Assembly (NCBI GenBank): GCA_900318245.1
Contig: ONJT01000006.1
Span: forward strand, 1-64,000
Direction: 5' to 3'
Source: an uncultured Bacteroidales bacterium
GTDB taxonomy: Bacteria > Bacteroidota > Bacteroidia > Bacteroidales > Paludibacteraceae
Length of the DNA: 64,000 bases
The position numbers and the translations under genes were made by a program. Shown here piece by piece: positions 35,168 to 41,026 of the stretch (within the stretch, counting starts at the first letter, position 1; each line of letters begins with the position of its first letter). Below the pieces are notes generated by a model. That model saw nothing but the letters and a program-made list of their open reading frames with translations. It searched no databases and had not been told where the DNA came from.

Positions 35168-36379
35168 ATGACGCAACAGGAATTATTGGCTATCAAGCAG
35201 CGTTTCGGCATCATTGGTCAGAGTCCGCTGCTCAATCGGGATATCGAGATTGCGGTGCAGGTAGCGCGCACCGATTTGAGTGTACTCATCACCGGCGAAT
35301 CCGGTGTGGGTAAGGAGCATTTCCCGAAGATCATCCATGCTTTCTCGGCCCGCAAACACGGACCGTATTTCGCCGTCAACTGCGGCGCTATCCCTGAAGG
35401 CACCATCGACTCCGAACTCTTCGGACATGAGAAAGGCGCCTTCACCGACGCGAAGGCGGAGCACAAAGGATATTTTGAGATTGCCGACGGAGGTACGCTC
35501 TTCCTCGACGAAGTAGGTGAACTGCCGCTCCAGACGCAAGTGCGCCTGCTGCGTGTGCTCGAGACGGGCGAGTACCTGCGTATGGGTTCGAGTACCGTAC
35601 GTAAGACCAATGTACGCGTTGTCGCGGCAACCAACCTCAACATGCGCCAGGCTATCGAAGACGGTCGTTTCCGCGAGGATCTCTACTACCGTCTCAACAC
35701 CGTAGAGATTCGCGTTCCCGCCCTGCGCGAGCGCAAAGAGGACATCCCCTTGCTCTTCCGTAAGTTCGCTGTCGACTTCTGCAACCGCTATCAGATGCCG
35801 CCACTCTCCCTCAGCGATGATGCTACACGACTGCTGCAGAACTGCTACTGGCGGGGTAACATACGCCAGCTCAAGAACCTCGCCGAACAGATCGCGGTGA
35901 TCGAGATGGACCACCAGATCAGCGCCGACACGCTGCGCAAATACCTGCCAAAGGAGGAGAACCAGCAAGGCATCATTCTTCGCAACCCCTCGCAAGAGCA
36001 GGCCAAAGACTACTCGCACGAGATCGGGCTGCTCTATAACATGGTGATGCAGAACAAGAAAGACCTCGAGGAGTTGAAAGCACTTCTGACTCATCGGGAT
36101 ACCGAGATACCGGAATTCCGGAATACAGAGATCGCCCCTGCGCGCAAAGTCATCCAGACGCCCGCAGACGATGAGGCGTGGGAAAACGGCGAAGTCATTG
36201 AAGACGAGCATCCCGAAGAGAAGCCGCAGGCACCCGTCAGCGTCAGCCTCGAGGACACCAACCGCGAACTGATGCGCGAAGCACTCGAGCGCTGTGGAGG
36301 CAACCGTAAGGTGGCTGCTGCCCAACTCGGAATCTCCGAACGCACCCTTTACCGCAAAATCAAAGAGTATGGGCTGTAG
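35168..36379 (+). CDS. Sigma-54-dependent transcriptional activator (no receiver domain)
   Basis: 403 residues. AAA+ domain from residue about 13 to 250: Walker A TGESGVGKEHFPKI, the sigma-54 contact loop as GAFTDA instead of GAFTGA, Walker B GGTLFLDEVGELPL, sensor region REDLYYRLNTVEIRVPALRE. A C-terminal Fis-type helix-turn-helix (REALERCGGNRKVAAAQLGI, then SERTLYRKI) binds DNA. There is no N-terminal receiver or sensor domain, so control must come from elsewhere. The linker (about 305-320, HRDTEIPEFRNTEIAP) is encoded by a dispersed repeat. Located upstream of lptE and secG. Confidence 0.93.
   Translation: MTQQELLAIKQRFGIIGQSPLLNRDIEIAVQVARTDLSVLITGESGVGKEHFPKIIHAFSARKHGPYFAVNCGAIPEGTIDSELFGHEKGAFTDAKAEHKGYFEIADGGTLFLDEVGELPLQTQVRLLRVLETGEYLRMGSSTVRKTNVRVVAATNLNMRQAIEDGRFREDLYYRLNTVEIRVPALRERKEDIPLLFRKFAVDFCNRYQMPPLSLSDDATRLLQNCYWRGNIRQLKNLAEQIAVIEMDHQISADTLRKYLPKEENQQGIILRNPSQEQAKDYSHEIGLLYNMVMQNKKDLEELKALLTHRDTEIPEFRNTEIAPARKVIQTPADDEAWENGEVIEDEHPEEKPQAPVSVSLEDTNRELMREALERCGGNRKVAAAQLGISERTLYRKIKEYGL
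36092..36126 (+). repeat. Dispersed CGGTATNCCG repeat in frame in the sigma-54 gene
   Basis: CATCGGGATACCGAGATACC then GGAATTCCGGAATAC, translated as HRDTEIPEFRNT within the flexible linker between AAA+ and HTH domains. Confidence 0.75.
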
Positions 36380-36404
36380 ATTTGAGATTTATAATTGTTT
36401 ATCT

Positions 36405-36965
36405 ATGTTTATTTCCTGTAAAAAAAATAAACTCGTTAAGAGTCATACTTCGAGGCTGAAATGTATTTTTTTTACAGGGGTTTATCTGTGTTTATTTTCC
36501 TTCCATTCTTGTAGCATCAGCTATAAGATGAACGGCGCGAACATCAACTACCAGACGACGCACACCATCTCTATTGCCGACTTCCCGAACAACGCCCCGC
36601 TCGTGAACCCTACTCTGAGCAACGCCCTCTCGGAAGGAATACGTGACCTTTTCCAACGCCAGACGCGCCTGCAGATGTTACGTAAAGGCGGCGACCTGGA
36701 GATAGAAGGCGAGATCACGGGTTACACCGTCACGCAAGGCGCCATCTCCGCCGACGGTTACGCTTCGGAGAGCAAACTGACTATCACGATCGCGGTACAT
36801 TTCACGAATAACGTGAACCCCGAGGACTCGTTCGACAAGACCTATACTTCGTATCAGACCTTTAACTCGAACATGCTGCTGACGGATGTCCAGGACGAAC
36901 TCTGCACGGCGATGATCACCGAATTTGCAGAAAACATCTTCAACGACACCGTCGCCCGCTGGTGA
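36405..36965 (+). CDS. lptE: LptE-like lipoprotein
   Basis: 186 residues from ATG 36405. A hydrophobic segment (CIFFTGVYLCLFSFHSC) ends in a lipobox-like Cys, followed by SISYKMNGANINYQTTHTIS, the typical start of LptE/LPS-assembly lipoproteins (PF04390) in Bacteroidota; the rest (NALSEGIRDLFQRQTRLQ; GGDLEIEGEITGYTV) fits. It would partner LptD in placing LPS in the outer membrane. The 5' end is unusual: GTTTATCT-TGTTTATTT occurs twice and CCTGTAAAAAAAATA / TATTTTTTTTACAGG form an inverted repeat (36415-36477), so the start is uncertain. Confidence 0.8.
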   Translation: MFISCKKNKLVKSHTSRLKCIFFTGVYLCLFSFHSCSISYKMNGANINYQTTHTISIADFPNNAPLVNPTLSNALSEGIRDLFQRQTRLQMLRKGGDLEIEGEITGYTVTQGAISADGYASESKLTITIAVHFTNNVNPEDSFDKTYTSYQTFNSNMLLTDVQDELCTAMITEFAENIFNDTVARW

Positions 36966-36966
36966 A

Positions 36967-36987
36967 GGAGTGACTTAATGTCACTCC
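36967..36987 (+). terminator. Hairpin after lptE
   Basis: GGAGTGAC-TTAAT-GTCACTCC, a perfect 8-bp stem right after the stop, without a T tract. It leads into a GC-rich non-coding filler (36988-37105) containing GAGCGAAGCGCCCGAGGAG, similar to the leader of the sigma-54 gene. Confidence 0.45.
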
Positions 36988-37161
36988 GAGCGAAGCGCCC
37001 GAGGAGTCCCCACTCCGAGGATTAAGCGCGAGCATAGAATGGCGCGACCCTCGCGGTCACGCAGCCGACAGGCTATAGGGTAGCGACGTACAGGGTAGGA
37101 GCGACCGCCATATATATATATATTCAAGCCGGTATTATTATGTGCTTTTTTTGCGCAATTA

Positions 37162-37193
37162 TTTGCGTATGTCAAAAAAAAGCAGTACCTTTG
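37162..37193 (+). promoter_or_regulatory. Promoter of secG
   Basis: TTTG at 37162-37165 and TACCTTTG at 37186-37193, 20 bases apart; the stretch TTGCGTATGTCAAAAAAAA is shared with the tyrS promoter. Confidence 0.78.
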
Positions 37194-37232
37194 TCGCCGA
37201 TTTTTGAAAATCAATCATAAATTAACATAGCT

Positions 37233-37550
37233 ATGTACGTATTTTTAACAATCCTGATCGTTATCGCCGCTATTCTGCTGACGCTGTTGGTGTTGGTACA
37301 GAATAGTAAAGGCGGTGGTTTGGCTGCCGGTTTCGCGAGCGGCAACCAAGTGATGGGTGCGCCGAAGACGGCAGACTTCCTTGAGAAGACGACTTGGACC
37401 TTGATCGCATTGATCGTGGTCTTCAGCATCGCTGCTGTTGGTTTCAGCAAAGGCCGTCAGGCTGTCGCTGAGGATCAATCGGTTATCGTAGTGGACGAAG
37501 CTCCTGCAGCTCAACCTGCAGCAGAGTTCCCCGCTGAGCCGGCTGAATAA
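37233..37550 (+). CDS. secG: Preprotein translocase subunit SecG
   Basis: 105 residues. Two membrane segments (residues 3-22, FLTILIVIAAILLTLLVLVQ; and about 52-72, TTWTLIALIVVFSIAAVGFS) joined by the Gly-rich loop NSKGGGLAAGFASGNQVMG, diagnostic of SecG. It assists SecYE-mediated export. The C-terminal tail is Ala/Pro/Glu-rich. Position after an LptE-like gene is usual for Bacteroidales. A duplicated CAACCCTTCGGCTGAGT and a terminator follow. Confidence 0.95.
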   Translation: MYVFLTILIVIAAILLTLLVLVQNSKGGGLAAGFASGNQVMGAPKTADFLEKTTWTLIALIVVFSIAAVGFSKGRQAVAEDQSVIVVDEAPAAQPAAEFPAEPAE

Positions 37551-37609
37551 TCCCAACCCTTCGGCTGAGTAATCGCAACCCTTCGGCTGAGTGCCACACA
37601 CTCACCCAC

Positions 37610-37645
37610 AATAAAAGCGACCTGCATTTGCGGGTCGCTTTTATT
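37610..37645 (+). terminator. Intrinsic terminator of secG
   Basis: AATAAAAGCGACCTGC, loop ATTT, GCGGGTCGCTTTTATT: 16-bp stem with one G-U pair and a T-rich 3' arm. Confidence 0.88.
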
Positions 37646-37736
37646 ATTGCGAGGCGGGTCTTTGCCGCCATTTACACCCCACGCCATACCCTGTTCATAC
37701 CATTCATCATAGCCTTTGCTTAGTATAGTATGCTAT

Positions 37737-37780
37737 TAGTAGGTGATTAGTAGGTGATTAGTAGGTGATTAGTAGGTGAT
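37737..37780 (+). repeat. Four tandem 11-bp repeats
   Basis: TAGTAGGTGAT repeated four times exactly. Lies in the 350-base gap between secG and the accessory array; no gene is seen in 37551-37903. Confidence 0.9.
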
Positions 37781-37846
37781 TATCGTTACCATCAACGAAC
37801 CATCGTCTCACGTTCGTCTTCCGTCTGTCTCCCGTGCACACACAAA

Positions 37847-37897
37847 CCAGCCCCGCCGTTTCCGACAGGGCTGTCGAGTATGTTCGCCTCAAGGGCA
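37847..37897 (-). repeat. Cassette-end hairpin repeat, copy a
   Basis: On the - strand GGCGAACATACTCGA precedes the hairpin CAGCCCTGTCG-GAAA-CGGCGGGGCTG. It begins 6 bases after the stop of the 73-aa gene. Outer flank on the far side has diverged; it is the last copy of the array. Confidence 0.8.
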
Positions 37898-37903
37898 TAT
37901 GGC

Positions 37904-38125
37904 TTAGATTCCTAATTCTTGCTGCAAATATTCGTAAACGTATCCGGAACTTTGACTATACAGACCGGTTTCAGGACGAGATAAAGCCTCGTAGGTCTTG
38001 GATTTATACACCACATCAATCGCTTGTTCTATTGAGTAATGCTGTTTCTCGACAAGCATACAAGCCAAGTCTGCAGTGATGTCCTCAACCATAAATTGTA
38101 TGTCTTGTGGTGTTACATTAATCAT
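37904..38125 (-). CDS. Small protein, third gene of the DUF3791/DUF3990 module
   Basis: 73 residues, no signal peptide. The C-terminus GLYSQSSGYVYEYLQQELG is common in small Bacteroidales proteins encoded with DUF3990 genes. Its ATG overlaps the DUF3990 stop by 4 bases, so translation is coupled. A role in a toxin-antitoxin-like module is inferred from context; I do not know the function. Confidence 0.65.
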   Translation of the reverse strand: MINVTPQDIQFMVEDITADLACMLVEKQHYSIEQAIDVVYKSKTYEALSRPETGLYSQSSGYVYEYLQQELGI

Positions 38126-38601
38126 AGCCGTTTCAAAAATTTAATGGCTTTTTCCGTACAAAAAGCGTACTGAAAAGTTTCTCCTTTGGTATACTTAATC
38201 CCTTTAAGGAAAGATTGTATGTCTCCTTTATGTTTTCGTTTAAACTCACGGATCTGCAATCCAATGGTATCATTGGCGATAGGGCCGTATACGATATCAT
38301 AGGCATGCGTAAAATCTTGATTCTCGTCTCTATTTCTCCATATGAATTCCGCCCATTCTTCGCTATAGTGTGGAAATACTTTAACATTAAGTTTTACGTT
38401 TGATAACAACTGTTCATCGAACAGATATGCATATACCAGAGGTTCTCCACCTAAAAACTCTGCCTTGCTCTCCGCCATTTCTTGGGCTTGTTCTTTATTC
38501 GCTGAGAGATAAAAGGCGCGATTAAAATCTTTGTAGCGCTTCGATTGTTTCAAATCAATAGCGTCAAAGGGTGTATTTGTTCCGTGATACAAAGTGATCA
38601 T
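38122..38601 (-). CDS. DUF3990 family protein, ADP-ribosyltransferase-like
   Basis: 159 residues from ATG 38601 (the frame is open to 38625 but ATG 38601 overlaps the previous stop as ATGA). Motifs LYHGTNTPF, FNRAFYLSANKEQAQEMA and YDIVYGPIANDTIGL match DUF3990 (PF13151), which resembles ADP-ribosyltransferase folds. Middle gene of a three-gene operon with 4-base overlaps; with DUF3791 it looks like a toxin-antitoxin or phage-defence pair, which is inference. Confidence 0.82.
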   Translation of the reverse strand: MITLYHGTNTPFDAIDLKQSKRYKDFNRAFYLSANKEQAQEMAESKAEFLGGEPLVYAYLFDEQLLSNVKLNVKVFPHYSEEWAEFIWRNRDENQDFTHAYDIVYGPIANDTIGLQIREFKRKHKGDIQSFLKGIKYTKGETFQYAFCTEKAIKFLKRL

Positions 38602-38810
38602 AGTGTTCCTCCTTGCCTCCGGCAATACGTCGCGATACTATCTACATTATCAGCAAAACTGAGAGTGTGCATGATTCCGTAATGCTTATCGCATAACGCA
38701 GTAGCGTGGTAGCGATTCATGTATTGCGCTGCCTCAGCATCTGTGATTCCAAATCGCTTTGCGAATTCGGCAATTAGTGCGATAATGTATGTTATCTTAT
38801 CTTTCTGCAT
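38598..38810 (-). CDS. DUF3791 family protein
   Basis: 70 residues from ATG 38810 (MQKDKITYIIALIAEFAKRF). The helical pattern with AAQYMNRYHATALCDKHYGI matches DUF3791 (PF12668), a small family regularly encoded just before DUF3990. Possibly the antitoxin-like partner. Overlaps the DUF3990 start by 4 bases; promoter at 38839-38870. Confidence 0.8.
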   Translation of the reverse strand: MQKDKITYIIALIAEFAKRFGITDAEAAQYMNRYHATALCDKHYGIMHTLSFADNVDSIATYCRRQGGTL

Positions 38811-38838
38811 ATTAACCTCTCCTTTACCTTTGACGCTG

Positions 38839-38870
38839 CAAAGGTACAATAAAATAATGATATATGCAAA
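38839..38870 (-). promoter_or_regulatory. Promoter of the DUF3791/DUF3990 unit
   Basis: - strand TACCTTTG at 38839-38846 and TTTG at 38867-38870, 20 bases apart. Confidence 0.75.
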
Positions 38871-38913
38871 TTTTTAGATCATTTTTCTTCAGTTGTCCTC
38901 AAATATGGGACAA

Positions 38914-38985
38914 CTCGCCCCCTATATAACCCAACAACCCTGCCGAAAAGGCAGGGCTGTCGAGTATGTTCGCCTTAGGGGCGAG
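38914..38985 (-). repeat. Cassette-end hairpin repeat, copy b
   Basis: Starts one base after the HigA stop. Outer arms CTCGCCCC and GGGGCGAG, inner hairpin ACTCGACAGCCCTGCC / GGCAGGGTTGTTGGGT on the - strand (16 pairs, three G-U). Confidence 0.85.
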
Positions 38986-38986
38986 A

Positions 38987-39298
38987 CTAAAGCATTGCAG
39001 CGACTCTTGGGATGCGAGCTAACCATGATAATATACTACGATCTTGACGCACCGTTTGCATTGTATATTTCGTTTGAATATTCATCAATGCATCAGCCGG
39101 TATATCCAATGCTGCCTCAAACATCAGGGCCGTAGTTGGGGTTAGCGGACGCTTGCCATTCAGCAACTCATTCAAAGCTGTATATGACACATTGACTTGC
39201 CGCGCAAACGCTCGTTGTGAAATATGACGAGCTTCCATCTCGTCTTTGATCACCTCTCCGGGATGTACCGGATAAAAAGAATAACCTAACATTGCCAT
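38987..39298 (-). CDS. higA: HigA-type antitoxin (HTH)
   Basis: 103 residues. An XRE-type helix-turn-helix (HISQRAFARQVNVSYTALNE, then LLNGKRPLTPTTALMFEAAL) preceded by YPVHPGEVIKDEMEAR, the HigA/VapA-type start. It would bind and neutralise the HigB toxin encoded 2 bases upstream and repress the operon. Toxin-first gene order fits higBA. Confidence 0.9.
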   Translation of the reverse strand: MAMLGYSFYPVHPGEVIKDEMEARHISQRAFARQVNVSYTALNELLNGKRPLTPTTALMFEAALDIPADALMNIQTKYTMQTVRQDRSILSWLARIPRVAAML

Positions 39299-39300
39299 AA

Positions 39301-39612
39301 TTATGCCTTATAATGGTTAGTAATGTCCTCTAATTTGCAAATAGTTAGAATAGTCTCTCCGGGTCTCGCTTCCATCTGGAATACCAAGCGGTAATGATAA
39401 TCAATCCGTACGGAATATTCATCATTCCCAATTGCTTCAAAATTTAACGAATTGAAGCGGAATAGATCTTCCATTCGACTTACTGCATTCAAGATCTCCA
39501 CAACTCGTACATATTTGCGTATTACTTCCGGTTGAAAGCGATGTTGTTTATCGCTTGTTTTGCCAGTATAATACAGGTCGCTGAGGTAATCTTTTAGGAA
39601 CTCTACTTCCAT
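39301..39612 (-). CDS. higB: HigB/RelE-type toxin
   Basis: 103 residues, cytoplasmic. Pattern VVEILNAVSRMEDLFRFNSL, then YSVRIDYHYRLVFQME and ILTICKLEDITNHY, matches HigB/RelE-superfamily mRNA interferases. First gene of the HigBA unit. Confidence 0.87.
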   Translation of the reverse strand: MEVEFLKDYLSDLYYTGKTSDKQHRFQPEVIRKYVRVVEILNAVSRMEDLFRFNSLNFEAIGNDEYSVRIDYHYRLVFQMEARPGETILTICKLEDITNHYKA

Positions 39613-39631
39613 ACTATCTGCAATTTTTGTG

Positions 39632-39663
39632 CAAAGGTACTACATTTTTTTTATATTCGCAAA
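39632..39663 (-). promoter_or_regulatory. Promoter of higBA
   Basis: - strand TACCTTTG at 39632-39639 and TTTG at 39660-39663. Confidence 0.75.
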
Positions 39664-39707
39664 TTTTGCGAACATTATTTTGCGATTTTCTTCATTTTTC
39701 TCATCTT

Positions 39708-39775
39708 TGCCCCTCTATAACCCAACAACCCTGCCGAAAAGCAGGGCTGTCGAGTATGTTCGCCTCAAGGGCGAG
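39708..39775 (-). repeat. Cassette-end hairpin repeat, copy c
   Basis: Same core as copy b with loop CTTTTC and a 6-bp inner CCCTGC/GCAGGG stem; arms GGCGAACATACTCGACAG and TTGTTGGGTTATAGAGGGG. It lies 66 bases after the 40-aa gene. Confidence 0.82.
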
Positions 39776-39841
39776 AGGATGGGGTTATCTTTGACTATGC
39801 TCTACTATGAAATTCAGCTGAAATATGGACCATGGTGCAAA

Positions 39842-39964
39842 TTATAAATCGGTACGCTTAGCCATAATCTCACGGACACGCGCCTCGAAGACTTTCCTCA
39901 GGCCGACCATACGACGCAAAGCCTCCATACGTTCTTCTTCGGTTTTGTAAATAACTGCTTCCAT
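39842..39964 (-). CDS. 40-residue protein of unknown function
   Basis: MEAVIYKTEEERMEALRRMV then GLRKVFEARVREIMAKRTDL: highly charged, probably one or two helices. It has its own promoter (39996-40026) and a repeat copy downstream, which argues that it is a real gene. It could be an orphan antitoxin or regulator; no family recognised. Confidence 0.6.
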   Translation of the reverse strand: MEAVIYKTEEERMEALRRMVGLRKVFEARVREIMAKRTDL

Positions 39965-39995
39965 AATTACTGTCCTTTCTTTCAATTTTGCGCTG

Positions 39996-40026
39996 CAAAA
40001 TTACTGCTTTTTTTTGACATATGCAA
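39996..40026 (-). promoter_or_regulatory. Promoter of the 40-residue gene
   Basis: - strand TAATTTTG at 39996-40003 and TTG at 40024-40026, 20 bases apart. Confidence 0.7.
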
Positions 40027-40074
40027 GTTTTTAGATCATTTTTCTTCAGTTGTCCTCAAATATGGGACAACTCG

Positions 40075-40145
40075 CCCCCCCATATAAACCCAACAGCCCC
40101 GCCGTTTCCGACAGGGCTGTTGAGTATGTTCGCCTTAAGGGCGAG
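40075..40145 (-). repeat. Cassette-end hairpin repeat, copy d
   Basis: On the - strand ACTCAACAGCCCTGTCG, loop GAAA, CGGCGGGGCTGTTGGGT. Compared with copies b and e, a G-U pair is replaced by A-U and another by G-C, so pairing is kept. It begins 8 bases after the VapD stop. Confidence 0.82.
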
Positions 40146-40153
40146 AGGTTAAG

Positions 40154-40432
40154 TTATTCTTTCATAATAGGAGTAAAGTCTGACCAGTTTTCAACACGAT
40201 AACCTCGGATATCGCGTACTGATTTTCTGAACCACTCAATTTTCTTAAGAGCCTCAATAGCTTTAAAGAGCGATGTCATGTCCTGGTTATTGGTCATATA
40301 GGTGCTACCCTGAATCCAGTAGAAGTCGCACTTTTCTAATACGCGCTTAATTTCGTAGTAAGCCCCATTGTAAGGTTCACCATAATATTGCTGAAGATCA
40401 GCAATCCCCATATCAAAACTTAGTGCGTACAT
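40154..40432 (-). CDS. vapD: VapD-like endoribonuclease (type II toxin)
   Basis: 92 residues. MYALSFDMGIADLQQYYGEP and the later CDFYWIQGSTYMTN and WFRKSVRDIRGYRVENWSDF match VapD, a Cas2-related ferredoxin-fold RNase. The start overlaps the stop of a 58-aa gene (TAATG), which is the likely antitoxin. Confidence 0.85.
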   Translation of the reverse strand: MYALSFDMGIADLQQYYGEPYNGAYYEIKRVLEKCDFYWIQGSTYMTNNQDMTSLFKAIEALKKIEWFRKSVRDIRGYRVENWSDFTPIMKE

Positions 40433-40608
40433 TAGACGGCTTCTTTAAAAAGAGATTCTTTGTTAAAATAGATATCCCCATTAGGTGTTTGGGCTGAGAT
40501 AACTGTACCCACAAACGGATTAGCCTCAACCTCAATTACCTTACCACGCACCCACTCCTTAAGCATGGTGACTTCCGGTGAAATCAAAACAACATCTCCT
40601 ATTTTCAT
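40432..40608 (-). CDS. 58-residue protein, probable antitoxin partner of VapD
   Basis: MKIGDVVLISPEVTMLKEWV then RGKVIEVEANPFVGTVISAQ and TPNGDIYFNKESLFKEAV. A small beta-rich fold of the KOW/SH3 type is possible. Its TAA overlaps the vapD ATG by one base. VapX-like role inferred from position only. Confidence 0.7.
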   Translation of the reverse strand: MKIGDVVLISPEVTMLKEWVRGKVIEVEANPFVGTVISAQTPNGDIYFNKESLFKEAV

Positions 40609-40633
40609 AATACCATGAATTTAAATTTCGCTG

Positions 40634-40665
40634 CAAAGGTACAAATAATTTCTGATATAAGCAAA
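40634..40665 (-). promoter_or_regulatory. Promoter of the vapD unit
   Basis: - strand TACCTTTG at 40634-40641 and TTTG at 40662-40665. Confidence 0.75.
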
Positions 40666-40751
40666 TTTTTGGACAAAAAAGTATGTAATGTGAAGTTTAG
40701 AACAGGATCATCACGGGACCATGTTCCGAGAACCTTACTTTCAGAACAAAA

Positions 40752-40824
40752 GAGCGCCCCCTATATAACCCAACAACCCTGCCGCGAGGGCAGGGCTGTC
40801 GAGTATGTTCGCCTCAAGGGCGAG
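40752..40824 (-). repeat. Cassette-end hairpin repeat, copy e
   Basis: Same design with inner loop CTCG: ACTCGACAGCCCTGCC-CTCG-CGGCAGGGTTGTTGGGT on the - strand; outer arms CTCGCCC and GGGGGCGC. It begins 11 bases after the stop of the 47-aa gene. Confidence 0.83.
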
Positions 40825-40835
40825 AGAGTTGCGGA

Positions 40836-40979
40836 TTAACCGCCGATGACTATTGGATCACCAATGCCTCCCGTTCCTGATCCACTATTGTGAAGTGTTC
40901 CGGGACTTCCGGCCATTACGATAGAACTCATCGCCAGTTGCGTCATTTCTACGCTCGGTATTTCATATTTTCTTTTCAT
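40836..40979 (-). CDS. 47-residue Gly-rich peptide downstream of giant protein 1
   Basis: MKRKYEIPSVEMTQLAMSSI then VMAGSPGTLHNSGSGTGGIG and DPIVIGG. No signal peptide. It resembles the 42-aa peptide behind giant protein 2: MK-x2-Y-x2-P-x-x-E near the start, an IM/VM-x-GS turn, then a Gly/Pro-rich tail. Such peptides are common in Bacteroidales but uncharacterised to my knowledge; a modified-peptide precursor or a surface-protein accessory are possibilities. A good AAAGGAT ribosome-binding region precedes it. Confidence 0.7.
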   Translation of the reverse strand: MKRKYEIPSVEMTQLAMSSIVMAGSPGTLHNSGSGTGGIGDPIVIGG

Positions 40980-41026
40980 AACAAATATCCTTTCATTAAT
41001 TCGTTAATTGATTAACTCGTTAATTT

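Noticed and set aside
37107..37125. (TA)n tract upstream of secG as a switch
   Set aside because: Short, outside the promoter boxes, and with no link to a gene start.
37847..40824. CRISPR array
   Set aside because: Repeat spacing is 0.36-1.07 kb with genes between, repeats are too long and vary, and no cas genes are seen.
37847..40824. Standard integron attC sites
   Set aside because: One box fits GTTRRRY but the complementary RYYYAAC box is missing, folding favours the coding-strand RNA, and no integrase is present; kept only as a hypothesis.
39629..40839. Short + strand ORFs with a RAVEYVRLKGE motif
   Set aside because: The motif is the translation of the cassette-end repeat itself; the frames start in promoter DNA and have no consistent start or ribosome-binding site.
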